The notes: a model not told the origin generated them from the sequence alone. Numbered from the stretch's first letter, positions 46,776 to 56,572 are shown. The stretch is 64,000 nucleotides of DNA from Chloroflexota bacterium (GCA_029782215.1 JAKOVD010000142.1:1-64000); one strand, 5' to 3'. Made by a program: numbers and translations.

Positions 46776-47972
46776 ATGACCCAGCCCGTCACCCCTCGAG
46801 CCCGTGTGGCGGCCGCCATGCGCCACCAACAGCCCGATCGCCAGCCGGTAGATTTCCTGGCGACGCCTGAGATCTGGGCGCGACTGGCGCAGACCCTGGG
46901 GTTCGAGAAGCCCCAACTGACCGAAGATGACTACTTCGACCCGAGCTGGGAAGCAGTGATGCGTCATTTCGAGGTCGACTGCCGCGTCATTTCCTATGAC
47001 CAGTTCGTCAAGCCGCCTGATTCGGCGCTGCTGCCGGGCGCCCAAATCGATTGGTGGAATGCCCTCAGTCGCTCGACGCCCAACCGCATGTGGCGCCAGG
47101 TCCTGCCTGATGGCTCTTCCCGTGACGTATGGGGGCACGTCATCCGCCCGGTTGAGAACCCTACCGGCGCCTACGAGGAGTTCGCGGTCTGGCCCTTGAG
47201 CCACGCTACACGGGTCGAAGATCTGCACGACTACCCCTGGCCCGATCCGGACTGGTGGGATTTCAGCCCCTTGCCCACCGTGATCCAGCAGTTCGACGCC
47301 CACGAACAGTACAACCTGCGCTTCCGCATCGGCTCGGTCTTTGAAATCGCCTGGCAGATCCGGGGCATGCAGGAATTTCTGATGGACCTGGTGACGAATC
47401 CGGCCATCTGTACCTACATCATGGACCGCCTGACCGATGTCTACGTCGAGAACACGAAGCGGGTGCTCGACCTGGCAGGTGACCGTCTTGACATGGTCTA
47501 CTTCTACGACGACGTTGCGACGCAGGCATCGCTGATGGTGTCGGAGCGCATGTGGGAGAAGTACATCCGGCCGCGGCACGAGCGGATCATTGCCGTCGCT
47601 AAGTCGTACGGGAAGCCTGTGATGTACCACTGCGACGGCGCCCTTTACCCGCTGATTGCCAAGTTCATCGATATGGGTGTCGACGTCCTCAATCCCATTC
47701 AGGTGGACGCCAAAGGCATGGACCCGCACCGGCTCAAGGAGCAGTTCGGCGGCAAACTCACCTTCCATGGCGGCATCGACATCATCAAGACGCTGCCGCG
47801 CGGGACCGTGGACGATGTCAACAACGAAGTCAAAGAGCGATTCCAGGTGCTCGGCAAGGATGGCGGCTATATCATGGCAAGCTCCCATCACATTCAGTCC
47901 GACACACCCCTGGCCAATGTCTATGCCATGTACGATCTTTCGCACCGCTACACTCCAGCCACATCCAACTAA
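46776..47972 (+). CDS. URO-D-fold protein, corrinoid methyltransferase-like (HCDG type)
   Basis: This 398-residue protein of the URO-D/MtaA superfamily is placed directly before a corrinoid protein gene, the classic arrangement of methyltransferase and its corrinoid partner. Markers are PWPDPDWWDFSPLPTVIQQF, the metal segment VMYHCDGALYPLIAKFIDMG near residue 284, VLNPIQVDAKGMDPHRLKEQFGGKLTFHGGIDI and IMASSHHIQSDTP. The start ATG follows AGGAG. This is the strongest candidate in the window for a substrate:corrinoid methyltransferase; the methyl donor cannot be read from sequence. Confidence 0.9.
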   Translation: MTQPVTPRARVAAAMRHQQPDRQPVDFLATPEIWARLAQTLGFEKPQLTEDDYFDPSWEAVMRHFEVDCRVISYDQFVKPPDSALLPGAQIDWWNALSRSTPNRMWRQVLPDGSSRDVWGHVIRPVENPTGAYEEFAVWPLSHATRVEDLHDYPWPDPDWWDFSPLPTVIQQFDAHEQYNLRFRIGSVFEIAWQIRGMQEFLMDLVTNPAICTYIMDRLTDVYVENTKRVLDLAGDRLDMVYFYDDVATQASLMVSERMWEKYIRPRHERIIAVAKSYGKPVMYHCDGALYPLIAKFIDMGVDVLNPIQVDAKGMDPHRLKEQFGGKLTFHGGIDIIKTLPRGTVDDVNNEVKERFQVLGKDGGYIMASSHHIQSDTPLANVYAMYDLSHRYTPATSN

Positions 47973-47990
47973 GATAAGGAGCTTTCATCC

Positions 47991-48641
47991 ATGAGCCGCC
48001 AAGAAGAAATCCTCGATGGTCTGTACGAATACACGCTCAACGGCGAGGCCGAACCGGTCGTCGATCTGACGAAGGAAGGCCTGGAAATGAGCATGGATCC
48101 GATGAACATGCTCTTCGACGCCCTGATCCCGGCGCTGGAAGAGGTCGGGCGCCTGTTTGAGGCCGGCGAGTATTTCGTACCCGAGATGCTCGTCGCCGCC
48201 AACGCCATGTCGGGCTCGATGGAAATTCTCAAGCCCCTCATCGCCGCCACCGGCGCCAAGCCCATCGGCACCTTCGTCATGGGCACGGTCAAAGGCGATA
48301 TCCACGACATCGGCAAGAACCTGTGCAACGTGATGCTCGAAGGCGCAGGCTTCCAGCTCATCGACCTGGGCGTCAACGTACCGCCCGACCGCTTCATCGA
48401 GGCCATCCGGGAATACAAGCCCGGCGCCGTGGGCATGAGCGCGTTCCTGACCACCACCATGCCCATGATGAAGGTCACCATCGAGGCGATCAAGGAAGCG
48501 GGCCTGCGCGACCAGGTGAAGATCCTGGTGGGCGGCGCCCCCGTGACCCAGGAGTTCGCCAACCAGATCGGCGCCGATGGCTACGCCCCTGACGCCAACT
48601 CGACCACACGCCTGACCAAACAGCTCCTGGGCATCTCGTGA
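47991..48641 (+). CDS. Corrinoid (B12-binding) protein
   Basis: This complete 216-residue corrinoid carrier has an N-terminal helical cap (about 1-90) and B12 domain with GDIHDIGKN (Asp103-x-His105) then GMSAFLTTTMPMM and ILVGGAPVTQEFANQIGADGYAPDAN. It closely resembles the partial protein at 1-606, ordering all the same motifs. It starts 18 bases after the URO-D stop behind AAGGAG, so the two are made together. His105 is expected to be the lower axial ligand of cobalt. Confidence 0.95.
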   Translation: MSRQEEILDGLYEYTLNGEAEPVVDLTKEGLEMSMDPMNMLFDALIPALEEVGRLFEAGEYFVPEMLVAANAMSGSMEILKPLIAATGAKPIGTFVMGTVKGDIHDIGKNLCNVMLEGAGFQLIDLGVNVPPDRFIEAIREYKPGAVGMSAFLTTTMPMMKVTIEAIKEAGLRDQVKILVGGAPVTQEFANQIGADGYAPDANSTTRLTKQLLGIS

Positions 48642-48654
48642 CCCGAGCCACGGT

Positions 48655-49524
48655 ATGAGCCTTCGCCGCCTGGAAGAGCTGTTCCCAGCCGAGATCGAGG
48701 CTTGCCTGGCGGCATGCCCGCTCCTTGTGCTGCCCCTGGGCACCATCGAGTGGCACAGCCACCACCTGCCTCTCGGCCTTGATGGCCTGGTGGCCCAGTC
48801 TCTGTGCGAGCGTATTGCAGCCGAAACCGGCGCCGTCCTGGCGCCGGTTTCCTATTGGGCCGTGGGTGGGGTTCCCTATCCCTACACCCTCGATCTGCCG
48901 GCAGAAACCGTCGAGCCAGTGCTGGAAGCCATCCTGGCGCAGTTCGGCGCCATGGGTTTTCGCGTCCTTGTGGCCTTCACCGGCCACTTCGGCCTCGACC
49001 ATACGCTTGCCCTCAAGCGTGCGGCGCTGCACGTGATGAAACGCTCGCCGGTGACGATCCTGCCGATCACCGAGTATGACCTGGTCACCGACCACTACAC
49101 CGGCGACCATGCCGGCACGGGCGAGACGTCTCTGCTCCTGGCATCGCGTCCCGACCTGGTGCGTTTGGATGCCGTGGCGGCAGACCAGACCCTGGATGGC
49201 GTTATCGGACCTGATCCACGTGGAACCGCTTCCACGGCTTTGGGAGAGACACTCGCAGACACCATCGTCGAGCGCGCGCAGGCAATGGCGAAGCGGCTCC
49301 TTGCGGGCACGACCGCGCTGGAGCGGGCCAGCTATATCGACGCCTTGAGCGCGGGCGTAGCGGTCCTTGCCAAGACGAGCCAGCAGCGCCGTCTCGTTCC
49401 CAAGAGCCAGGTGCCGCCCCTGACCACACCCGCTTACCTGTCTTACTGCCAGGCGTTGTACACTGCTGACTATCGCGCGGCCCGGGCCTACGCCGAGCGC
49501 AAGCTTGCCGACCTGACCGCATGA
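48655..49524 (+). CDS. Creatininase-family metalloamidohydrolase
   Basis: This 289-residue protein of the creatininase family (creatinine amidohydrolase, MftE, FAPy deformylase) has PLGTIEWHSHHLPLGLDGLVAQ near residue 26 (metal Glu, His and Asp) and DHAGTGETSLLLASRPDLV (Glu). The family's GHGGN reads TGHFGLDHT here, a departure that weakens the assignment to any named activity. It follows the corrinoid gene by 13 bases with only a weak ribosome site. Possible roles are hydrolysis of an amide or lactam; function unknown. Confidence 0.86.
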   Translation: MSLRRLEELFPAEIEACLAACPLLVLPLGTIEWHSHHLPLGLDGLVAQSLCERIAAETGAVLAPVSYWAVGGVPYPYTLDLPAETVEPVLEAILAQFGAMGFRVLVAFTGHFGLDHTLALKRAALHVMKRSPVTILPITEYDLVTDHYTGDHAGTGETSLLLASRPDLVRLDAVAADQTLDGVIGPDPRGTASTALGETLADTIVERAQAMAKRLLAGTTALERASYIDALSAGVAVLAKTSQQRRLVPKSQVPPLTTPAYLSYCQALYTADYRAARAYAERKLADLTA

Positions 49525-49563
49525 CCCTTCCCTGACCGCGACTTAGGAGAGAACAACCACACT

Positions 49564-50466
49564 ATGCGACTGCTCACCATCGTCGGCGCTGATGGCGCCC
49601 ATCGCCTGGGGATCCAGGCCGGCAAAGGCGTCGTGGATGTCGCCGCCAGCCTGGCAGGCGGCAGAACAACCCAGGCTCCTGTGCCCGCCACGCTCACCGA
49701 GCTGCTGGCCGGCGGCCGCCCCGCCCAACAGGCGCTGGCCGCGCATGTCCAGGATGCCCTGGCCGAGGCGCCGCGTGCGACCTGGTTTCACCCCGAGACC
49801 AGCCTGCATCTGGGCCCCTGTCTCCCCAACCCCGGCAAGATCATCTGCATTGGCCTGAACTATCGCCAGCATGCCGCCGAGTCGGGGCTGGCTGTGCCCA
49901 CGTCCCCCGTCGTCTTTGCCAAGTTCGGCAATGCCGTCGCCGGACCGGGAGAAGCGATCCCGCTGCCTGCGGGCGCCGAGCAATACGACTACGAAGTCGA
50001 GCTGGCGCTGGTGATGGGGCGGCGCGCCCGCAACGTCAGCGAAGCCGAGGCGTTGAGCTATGTGTTCGGATACCTCACCGCCAATGACCTCAGCGCCCGC
50101 GACCTGCAGAATCGCACCAGCCAGTGGACGTTGGGCAAGACCCTGGACAAATTCATGCCCCTTGGCCCCTACCTTGTCACCGCCGATGAAGTGGGCGACC
50201 CCCAGAACCTTCAGCTCCGCACCTGGGTGAACGGCGAGCTGCGCCAGGACTCCAACACCAGCGACATGATCTTCCCGGTGGCGCACCTCATCAGCTACAT
50301 CAGCCGCTATTTCACCCTGGAACCGGGGGACATCATTTCCACCGGCACACCCCAGGGCGTCATCTCCGGGATGGCGGAGAAGAAATGGCTGCGGGCAGGA
50401 GATGAAGTCACCGTCGAAGTTGAGAAGCTCGGCCGGCTGACCAACGTCATGGCGGCTGGGGAATGA
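49564..50466 (+). CDS. Fumarylacetoacetate hydrolase-family protein
   Basis: This 300-residue protein has FAH/FAHD1-type features: IICIGLNYRQHAAE, VVFAKFGNAVAGPGEAIPLP, metal-binding YDYEVELALVMGRRARNVSEAEA, TANDLSARDLQNRTSQWTLGKTLDKFMPLGPYLV and GDIISTGTPQGV. The family hydrolyses or decarboxylates acylpyruvates and 2-keto acids. It differs from the dehydratase-like FAH protein at 19036-19950. The start follows AGGAGAG at a long spacing. Its stop overlaps the next start (ATGA). Confidence 0.92.
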   Translation: MRLLTIVGADGAHRLGIQAGKGVVDVAASLAGGRTTQAPVPATLTELLAGGRPAQQALAAHVQDALAEAPRATWFHPETSLHLGPCLPNPGKIICIGLNYRQHAAESGLAVPTSPVVFAKFGNAVAGPGEAIPLPAGAEQYDYEVELALVMGRRARNVSEAEALSYVFGYLTANDLSARDLQNRTSQWTLGKTLDKFMPLGPYLVTADEVGDPQNLQLRTWVNGELRQDSNTSDMIFPVAHLISYISRYFTLEPGDIISTGTPQGVISGMAEKKWLRAGDEVTVEVEKLGRLTNVMAAGE

Positions 50467-51425
50467 GCGAGCAGCGCTTCTTCGTCACCGGCGCTCTCGG
50501 ATTCATCGGCGCCTGGGTCGTCCGCAACCTGGTGGCAGCAGGGAAGACCGTCACGGCCTTCGACCTCTCCACCGACTCCCGGCGTCTGCGCCCGCTGCTG
50601 AGCGATGACGAGCTGGCGCAGGTGCATTTCGTCGCCGGGGACATTACCGACCCTGCCGTGGTCGAGACGGCGCTCAGGGACAGCGGCGCCCACCATGTCA
50701 TCCACCTGGCCGGCCTGCAGATACCCTTCTGCAAGGCCGACCCGGTCTTGGGCGCCCGCGTGAACGTGGTGGGCACGGTCAACATCTTCGAAGCCGCCCG
50801 GCAGGCAGGCTTGCGCCGCGTCGTATACGCCAGCAGTACGGCCGTGTACGGGCCCAAGGAGAGCTATCCACCGGGCCCGCTGGCGCCGGATGCTCCCTTC
50901 CATCCCTCCACCCTGTACGGCGTGTACAAGCAGGCCAATGAAGGCACCGCCAGGATCTACCGGCAGGACCACGGCATCAGCAGCATCGGCCTCCGTCCTT
51001 ATGTCGTGTACGGCGTGGGCCGGGACCAGGGCCTGACTTCGGAGCCGACCAAGGCCATGTTGGCGGCGGCGCAGGGTTTCGGACATCACATCGGGTTTGG
51101 TGGTCGCCTGGATATGCAGTACGCGGACGACATCGCCCGCGCCTTCATCCAATGCACCCAGACGCCTTTTGAGGGCGCCGAAACCTTCAATCTGGCGGGC
51201 AGCAGGGTGCACATGAGCGAGGTGGTGGCGGCCATTGAGACGGCGGCGCCCGCCGTGCAGGGGCGCGTGACGTTCGCGGACAACCCCCTGCCCTACCCGG
51301 AGGAGATGGATGCCGCTCCCCTGGCGCGGCTGTTGGGCGAGCTGCCCCACACGCCCCTGGCAACGGCCGTCACCGAAACCGTTTCGCTCTTCCGCCAGGC
51401 CATTGCGTCTGGTCGCTTCTCCTGA
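50463..51425 (+). CDS. NAD-dependent epimerase/dehydratase (extended SDR)
   Basis: This 320-residue extended SDR resembles UDP-glucose 4-epimerases and uronate dehydrogenases. Markers are FFVTGALGFIGAWVVRNLVAAG (TGxxGxxG), VIHLAGLQIPF, the catalytic Ser/Thr in VVYASSTAVYGP, and Tyr-xxx-Lys in TLYGVYKQANEG. It probably oxidises or epimerises a sugar or sugar nucleotide. It overlaps the preceding FAH gene by 4 bases, so its product likely feeds the same pathway. Confidence 0.9.
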   Translation: MSEQRFFVTGALGFIGAWVVRNLVAAGKTVTAFDLSTDSRRLRPLLSDDELAQVHFVAGDITDPAVVETALRDSGAHHVIHLAGLQIPFCKADPVLGARVNVVGTVNIFEAARQAGLRRVVYASSTAVYGPKESYPPGPLAPDAPFHPSTLYGVYKQANEGTARIYRQDHGISSIGLRPYVVYGVGRDQGLTSEPTKAMLAAAQGFGHHIGFGGRLDMQYADDIARAFIQCTQTPFEGAETFNLAGSRVHMSEVVAAIETAAPAVQGRVTFADNPLPYPEEMDAAPLARLLGELPHTPLATAVTETVSLFRQAIASGRFS

Positions 51426-51444
51426 TGCCGCTGCGGGCTAGGCG

Positions 51445-52476
51445 TTGGACGTCGAGAACCGTGACGAGCTGCTGAGCTACCTGCGGCGCCGCGGCCTGAT
51501 CGGCGCCGGTGAGCAGCCGCGTCATCGCGTGCTGCCGGGGGGCGTTTCCAACCGGACAGTACAGATCACGCGCGCTGGCGGCGAGTCCTGGGTCGTCAAG
51601 CAAGCCCTGGCCAAGCTGCGCGTCCAGGTCGACTGGTTCAGCAGTCCCGAACGCATCCACCGCGAGGCGCTGGGGCTGCGCTGGTTGGCGGTCCTGGCGC
51701 CTGCCGGCTCGACGCCGGGATTCGTTTACGAAGATGAAGAAGAACACATCCTGGTCATGCAGGCGGTGCCGGAGCCGCATGACAACTGGAAGAGCCTGCT
51801 GCTTGCGGGTCAGGTGCGTGACGAGCACATCGACCAGTTCGGCGGGCTGTTGGCGGCCCTCCACGGCCATGCATGGGAGCGGCGCGGGGAAGTGGAGCCT
51901 GTCTTTGCCGGCACGGAGTTCTTCGAGTCCCTGCGGCTGGAGCCTTACTATGGCTTTGCCGCCGCGCAGGTTCCCGTCGCAGCGCCTTTTCTGCAGCGGC
52001 TGACAGCCGGCACGCGGCTGCGCCGGCTGACCCTGGTGCACGGCGACTACAGTCCCAAGAACGTGCTCGTTCACGAGGGCAGGCTGGTCCTGCTCGACCA
52101 TGAGGTGATGCACTTCGGCGATCCTGCCTTTGACCTGGGCTTCTCCCTGACCCACCTGCTGAGCAAGGCCCATCACCTGCCCGCCCAGCGCCACCGGTTC
52201 GCCGCCGCGGCTGAACGCTACTGGCGCACCTACCGCGCGGCGGCGGGCGATGCTCCCTGGACACAGGACATCGAGGGGTACGCCGTTCTCCACACCCTCG
52301 GCTGCCTGCTCGCCCGCGTGGCGGGCCGCAGCCGGCTGGAATACCTGGATGCCGCCGAGGCCAGCAACCAGGTGGAGGCCGTGGTCGCGCTGATGGCGGC
52401 GCCGCCCACAAGCGTTCCCTCACTGATCGCCCGATTCCTGGCTGAAGTGAGCCAACGGGAGTGCAAATGCCTCTGA
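51445..52476 (+). CDS. Aminoglycoside-phosphotransferase/methylthioribose-kinase-like protein
   Basis: This 343-residue kinase-like protein of the APH/choline-kinase fold has the catalytic loop LVHGDYSPKNVLVHEGRLVLLDHEVMHFGDPAFDLGFSLTHLL (HGDxxxxN and D-x-E), and the N lobe has a conserved Lys in SWVVKQAL. It phosphorylates a small hydroxyl compound, perhaps a sugar or methylthioribose-like pentose. The start is TTG at 51445, with only a weak ribosome site; the real start may be slightly different. Lies 19 bases after the epimerase stop. Confidence 0.85.
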   Translation: MDVENRDELLSYLRRRGLIGAGEQPRHRVLPGGVSNRTVQITRAGGESWVVKQALAKLRVQVDWFSSPERIHREALGLRWLAVLAPAGSTPGFVYEDEEEHILVMQAVPEPHDNWKSLLLAGQVRDEHIDQFGGLLAALHGHAWERRGEVEPVFAGTEFFESLRLEPYYGFAAAQVPVAAPFLQRLTAGTRLRRLTLVHGDYSPKNVLVHEGRLVLLDHEVMHFGDPAFDLGFSLTHLLSKAHHLPAQRHRFAAAAERYWRTYRAAAGDAPWTQDIEGYAVLHTLGCLLARVAGRSRLEYLDAAEASNQVEAVVALMAAPPTSVPSLIARFLAEVSQRECKCL

Positions 52477-53105
52477 TCCCGCCTGCGTATGTAGCGCGGC
52501 AACTGAGCCATCCGTCCGGATGGGTGGGCGGTGCGTTTTTGCCGCGCCTGTTCAATTGGCGCAATGCCGCTCTCAACGAGGCGACTTTGCGGGCCCTCTC
52601 CCTGGCGTCCACCGACAGTCTCCTGGAAGTGGGCTTTGGCGGGGGCTATTTGCTCGGTCGCGCCGCGATGCAGGCGACCGGCGGCCATCACACCGGGGTT
52701 GACGCCTCACTGGCCATGGTGCGCTTCTGTCGCCGCCGCCACAGCCGCCTGGTAGAGTCCGGGCGCCTGCGCCTGGCCTGCGCCAGCGCCGAGGCGCTGC
52801 CCCTGCCGGATGGGACTTTCACGTGCGCGTGCACCGTCAACACCCTCTTCTACCTGCCGGACCCTGGCCGGGCCGTCGCCGAGCTGTGGCGCGTCCTGGG
52901 TGACGCAGGCCGGGTGGTAGTGTGTTTCACCCTGCGGCAGTCCCTGCAGGACCGCGACTTCGCCGGTCACGGCCTGACCCTCTTCGACGCCGGCGACGTG
53001 GAACGGCTGCTGGTTCAGGCAGGGTTTGAGGAGGTGCGGTCGCTCAAGGACGCCGACAGCCGCCGCGACTTCGCCTGCACACTCGGCGTCAAACTCTTGC
53101 GTTAA
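52467..53105 (+). CDS. SAM-dependent methyltransferase (class I)
   Basis: This 212-residue methyltransferase starts at the ATG 52467 with GGGAG five bases upstream (a GTG at 52461 is possible); it begins inside the end of the kinase-like gene. SAM motif I is LLEVGFGGGYLLGRA near residue 53, followed by VDASLAMVRFC, and post-motif YLPDPGRAVAELWRVL. The acceptor is unknown. Presence in a putative demethylation operon is intriguing, but it could equally be unrelated. Confidence 0.88.
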   Translation: MPLIPPAYVARQLSHPSGWVGGAFLPRLFNWRNAALNEATLRALSLASTDSLLEVGFGGGYLLGRAAMQATGGHHTGVDASLAMVRFCRRRHSRLVESGRLRLACASAEALPLPDGTFTCACTVNTLFYLPDPGRAVAELWRVLGDAGRVVVCFTLRQSLQDRDFAGHGLTLFDAGDVERLLVQAGFEEVRSLKDADSRRDFACTLGVKLLR

Positions 53106-53106
53106 T

Positions 53107-53152
53107 TCCTACGCATTACGCATTACGTAATACGTACTACGTAAGAATACTC
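53107..53152. repeat. ACGCATTACG-type degenerate repeat
   Basis: The gap between the methyltransferase and enolase genes is largely degenerate copies of TACGCATTACGCATTACG and TACGTAATACGTAC. A related stretch occurs at 54505-54545 after the enolase gene. Confidence 0.6.
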
Positions 53153-53166
53153 GGTAATGGATACAA

Positions 53167-54438
53167 ATGTTCACGATCGAACGATTATCGGCCATTGAGA
53201 TATTGGATAGCCGCGGGAGACCGACGGTGAAGGCAGCGTGCCTGCTGACCAGCGGCGACGTTGGGGTGGCGTCGGTTCCGTCTGGCGCTTCCACAGGCAC
53301 CGCCGAAGCCCTGGAGCTGCGGGATGGCGATCCCAACCGCTACCGCGGTCTGGGCTGCCGGAAGGCGGTCGCGCACGTCAACGTCGAGATCAACCGGGCC
53401 TTGGCGGGCCGCACCTTTGCTTCGCAGGAAGAGCTGGACCGCTCGCTGGTGACCTTGGACGGGACCCCCAGCAAGGCGCGTCTGGGGGCCAACGCCATCC
53501 TGGCCGTGTCGCTTGCCTTTGCCAGGGCAGCGGCTAGTTCACGACGTCTCCCGCTGTTCGAGCACCTGAATTCTCTGCTGCCCGAGCCGCGCCCGCGCCC
53601 ACGCCTGCCGCGCCCAACCATCAATCTTTTCAGCGGCGGCAAGCACGCCGGCGGCCAGGTGCCCATCCAGGACGTCTTGGTCGTGCCGGTCTCGGCCCGG
53701 ACCATGGATGAGGCGCTGGCTATGACGTATGCCGTCTACCAGGCTGCTGCCGACCTGACGCGCGAACGCTACGGGATGCGAGCGCTCACGGCCGACGAAG
53801 GGGGGCTGGCGCCGCCCTTTCCCAGCGCCGAGGCCATGCTCGAGGATGCTGTGACCGCCATCGTTGCCGCCGACCTGCGGCCGGGCCATGACATTGCCCT
53901 GGCCGTCGATGTCGCCTCCAGCCATTTCCACCGTGCTGGCGTCTATCACCTGGGCAAGGCCCGGTTCGACAGCCGTGGTATGATCAAACTGCTCCTGGCG
54001 TGGGAGGAGCGCTACCCCATCCTCAGCTACGAAGATGGCCTGGCCGAAGAAGACTGGGCGCATTGGCCCGACCTCGCCGCTGCCCTGGGTGATCAGACCA
54101 GGACCCTGGGCGATGATTTCCTCTGCACCAATCCCGAGCGAATCCGGCGGGCCGTCGCCGCCAAGGCCGCCAACGCCCTTCTGCTCAAGGTCAACCAGAT
54201 CGGCACCCTGACGGAGGCTGCAGAAGCCTACCGGCTCGCCCGCGCCGCCGGTTGGTCCGTCACGGTCAGCGCCCGCAGCGGCGAGACCGAAGACGATTGG
54301 CTGGCCGACCTCGCTACCGGTTGGGCCGGCGACTACATCAAGATCGGGTCGATCACACAATCCGAACGCCTGGCCAAATACAACCGTCTCCTGGAAATCG
54401 AGGCCGAGACCGGACTGGACATGAGCGTTGAACGTTAA
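53167..54438 (+). CDS. eno: Enolase paralogue with altered catalytic residues
   Basis: This 423-residue enolase-family protein has N-terminal ILDSRGRPTVKA and PSGASTGTAEALELRDGD. Conserved positions kept are the Glu in ADEGGLAPP, Asp in AVDVASS, Glu in SYEDGLAEEDW, Asp in LGDDF, Lys in LLKVNQIGTLTEA and Lys in YIKIGSITQSER. Three differ from the usual: SHRSGETED reads SARSGETED (His to Ala), IQEF reads IQDV (Glu to Asp), and SRSER reads TQSER. It may be a slow enolase or act on another phosphorylated acid. Repeats flank the gene on both sides. Confidence 0.9.
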   Translation: MFTIERLSAIEILDSRGRPTVKAACLLTSGDVGVASVPSGASTGTAEALELRDGDPNRYRGLGCRKAVAHVNVEINRALAGRTFASQEELDRSLVTLDGTPSKARLGANAILAVSLAFARAAASSRRLPLFEHLNSLLPEPRPRPRLPRPTINLFSGGKHAGGQVPIQDVLVVPVSARTMDEALAMTYAVYQAAADLTRERYGMRALTADEGGLAPPFPSAEAMLEDAVTAIVAADLRPGHDIALAVDVASSHFHRAGVYHLGKARFDSRGMIKLLLAWEERYPILSYEDGLAEEDWAHWPDLAAALGDQTRTLGDDFLCTNPERIRRAVAAKAANALLLKVNQIGTLTEAAEAYRLARAAGWSVTVSARSGETEDDWLADLATGWAGDYIKIGSITQSERLAKYNRLLEIEAETGLDMSVER

Positions 54439-54470
54439 GCGTTGAACGTTGAACGTCGCTGGTTGAAGGT
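54425..54470. repeat. GTTGAAC heptad repeat after the enolase gene
   Basis: Copies of GTTGAACGTT and GTTGAACGTC begin inside the last codons of the enolase gene and continue past its stop. They belong to the same heptad family as 30829-30856. Confidence 0.55.
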
Positions 54471-54573
54471 CGCCGCGCAGCCGGCAAGCCAGGCCGACTC
54501 ACAATCACGCAGTACGTATCACGAAACACGCATCGCGCATCACGCCACCCTCACCGCTCCCCGCCCACCTCCC

Positions 54574-56562
54574 ATGCCCACACCCCTCATCGACAACCCA
54601 GATCTCACCCTCTACGACGTGCCCACGACGGCGCCCGGCGCCGAGGGCCGGCTGCCGCTCGACGCCGACATCCTCCTCAACTGGGCCAGCGGCGATCTGT
54701 TCGGATGGTCGCAGAACGTCGGCATGGGCTGGAAGCCCGACCGACTGCGGCGCAAGGAATTTCTGATCCTCAGCACCCAGGGGGGCATTCGTGGTCCTGA
54801 TGGCACACCCGTTGCCCTTGGCTACCATACCGGGCATTGGGAAGTGGGTCTGATGATGGAGGAAGCAGCGCAGACGCTGGCAGAGCTGGGCGGCATTCCC
54901 TTCGCCGGCTTTGTGAGCGACCCCTGCGATGGACGCACCCAGGGCACCCCGGGCATGATGGACAGCCTGCCCTACCGCAACGACGCTGCCATCGTGTTCC
55001 GGCGCCTGATCCGTTCCCTGCCCCGCCGCTCTGGCGTGCTCGGCGTGGGCACCTGTGACAAGGGTCTGCCGGCCATCATGATCGCACTGGCCGCCCAGCA
55101 CGAATTGGCGACCGTGGCCGTGCCGGGCGGCGTGACCTTGCCGCCCGAACATGGGGATGATGCCGGCAAGATCCAGACCATCGGCGCCCGCTTTGCGCAC
55201 GGCGAGATCACCCTGGATGAAGCGGCCGAGATGGGCTGCCGGGCCTGTGCCTCTCCCGGCGGCGGATGCCAGTTCCTGGGCACGGCTGCCACCAGCCAGG
55301 TAGTGGCCGAGGCCTTCGGCCTGGCGGTCGTCCATTCCGCCCTGGCGCCTTCCGGCACCCCCATCTGGCTCGACATCGCCCGCCGTTCGGCGCGGGCGGT
55401 GGTGCAGCTTGAGGAAGCGGGCATCCACACCAGGCAGGTCCTGACGGCGGATGCCCTGCACAACGCCATGGCCGTCCATGCGGCCTTCGGCGGCAGCACC
55501 AATCTGCTCCTGCATATCCCTGCCATCGCGCACGCCGCCGGGCTGACACGCCCGACCGTGTACGACTGGGCGGCCCTCAACCGCCAGGTGCCGCGGCTGG
55601 TGGATGTGCTGCCCAACGGGCCGGTTGGCCACACCACGGTGCGCGTCTTCCTGGCAGGCGGTGTACCAGAGGTCATGCTGCACCTGCGCAGACTGGGACT
55701 GCTCCGGCTGGAAGCCATGACGGTCAACGGCCTGCCCCTTGGTCAGGTATTGGATGCCTGGGAAGGGAGCGAGCGGCGGCAGCGCCTGCGTGCGCGCCTC
55801 TTCGAAGCCGACGGCGTCAACCCCGACGACGTGATTATGTCACCTGAGCGGTCGCGGCAGCAGGGCCTGACCAGCACCGTCACCTTCCCCATTGGCAACC
55901 TGGCCCCAGAGGGCTCTGTGGTCAAGAGCACCGCCATCAGCCCCAGCGTCGTCGACGCGGACGGCGTCTACCGCAAGACAGGACCCGCGCGCGTCTTCGG
56001 CAGCGAACCCGCTGCCATCGCGGCCATCAAAGGGCTGACGGACAACCCGGTGCGGCCAGGCGATGTCATCGTCCTAATCGGGCGCGGCCCGATGGGCACG
56101 GGCATGGAGGAGACAGCCCAGATCACCTCCGCGCTGCGATATCTGTCATGGGGCAAAGAAGTAGCCCTGATCACCGACGCCCGCTTCAGCGGCTTCAGCA
56201 GCGGCGCCTGCATCGGTCACGTCGGGCCAGAGGCGCTGGCCGGCGGACCCATCGGCCGGGTGCGTGACGGCGACCTGATCCGGATCGAGATCGATCGCAA
56301 CACGCTCCAGGGCAGCATTGACCTGGTCGGCTACGAGGGCAAGCCCTGCACCCCGGAGGAAGGAGCCGCCATCCTCGCCGCCCGCCCACCCCATCCCGAC
56401 CTGGCGCCCGCCGCCAACCTACCCGACGACACCCGCCTGTGGGCGGCCTTGCAGGCTGCGAGCGGCGGCGTTTGGGGCGGCTGCGTCTACGACCCCGATG
56501 CCATCCTGGAACTGCTGGAGGCGGGGAAAGTAGCCTTAGCAGCGGAAAAAGGGCGCCCCTGA
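54574..56562 (+). CDS. yjhG: YjhG/YagF-type aldonate (xylonate) dehydratase
   Basis: This 662-residue IlvD/EDD-family [Fe-S] dehydratase has the length and pattern of E. coli YjhG (D-xylonate dehydratase) and acts on a sugar acid to give a 2-keto-3-deoxy acid. Cluster-ligand segments appear as [33 protein letters not shown] and [19 protein letters not shown]. The C-terminal domain carries [19 protein letters not shown] chose the ATG at 54574, because the upstream in-frame stretch (from 54442) is repeat sequence. It lies in the GntR/URO-D operon and pairs with the FAH and epimerase genes. Confidence 0.93.
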   Translation: MPTPLIDNPDLTLYDVPTTAPGAEGRLPLDADILLNWASGDLFGWSQNVGMGWKPDRLRRKEFLILSTQGGIRGPDGTPVALGYHTGHWEVGLMMEEAAQTLAELGGIPFAGFVSDPCDGRTQGTPGMMDSLPYRNDAAIVFRRLIRSLPRRSGVLGVGTCDKGLPAIMIALAAQHELATVAVPGGVTLPPEHGDDAGKIQTIGARFAHGEITLDEAAEMGCRACASPGGGCQFLGTAATSQVVAEAFGLAVVHSALAPSGTPIWLDIARRSARAVVQLEEAGIHTRQVLTADALHNAMAVHAAFGGSTNLLLHIPAIAHAAGLTRPTVYDWAALNRQVPRLVDVLPNGPVGHTTVRVFLAGGVPEVMLHLRRLGLLRLEAMTVNGLPLGQVLDAWEGSERRQRLRARLFEADGVNPDDVIMSPERSRQQGLTSTVTFPIGNLAPEGSVVKSTAISPSVVDADGVYRKTGPARVFGSEPAAIAAIKGLTDNPVRPGDVIVLIGRGPMGTGMEETAQITSALRYLSWGKEVALITDARFSGFSSGACIGHVGPEALAGGPIGRVRDGDLIRIEIDRNTLQGSIDLVGYEGKPCTPEEGAAILAARPPHPDLAPAANLPDDTRLWAALQAASGGVWGGCVYDPDAILELLEAGKVALAAEKGRP

Positions 56563-56572
56563 GAGGCGCCCT
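56550..56572 (+). terminator. Hairpin overlapping the stop codon
   Basis: The arms AGGGCGCC (56550-56557) and GGCGCCCT (56565-56572) flank a loop containing the TGA stop of the dehydratase gene. It is a probable terminator at the end of this operon. Confidence 0.55.

Noticed and set aside
53107-54545. CRISPR-like array around the enolase gene
   Set aside because: Repeats are degenerate heptads or decamers without spacers of constant size, and no cas gene is present.
54442-54573. In-frame extension of the YjhG-type gene
   Set aside because: It is translated repeat sequence (GTTGAAC and ACGCAGTACG families) and matches no part of the family; ATG at 54574 gives the expected length.
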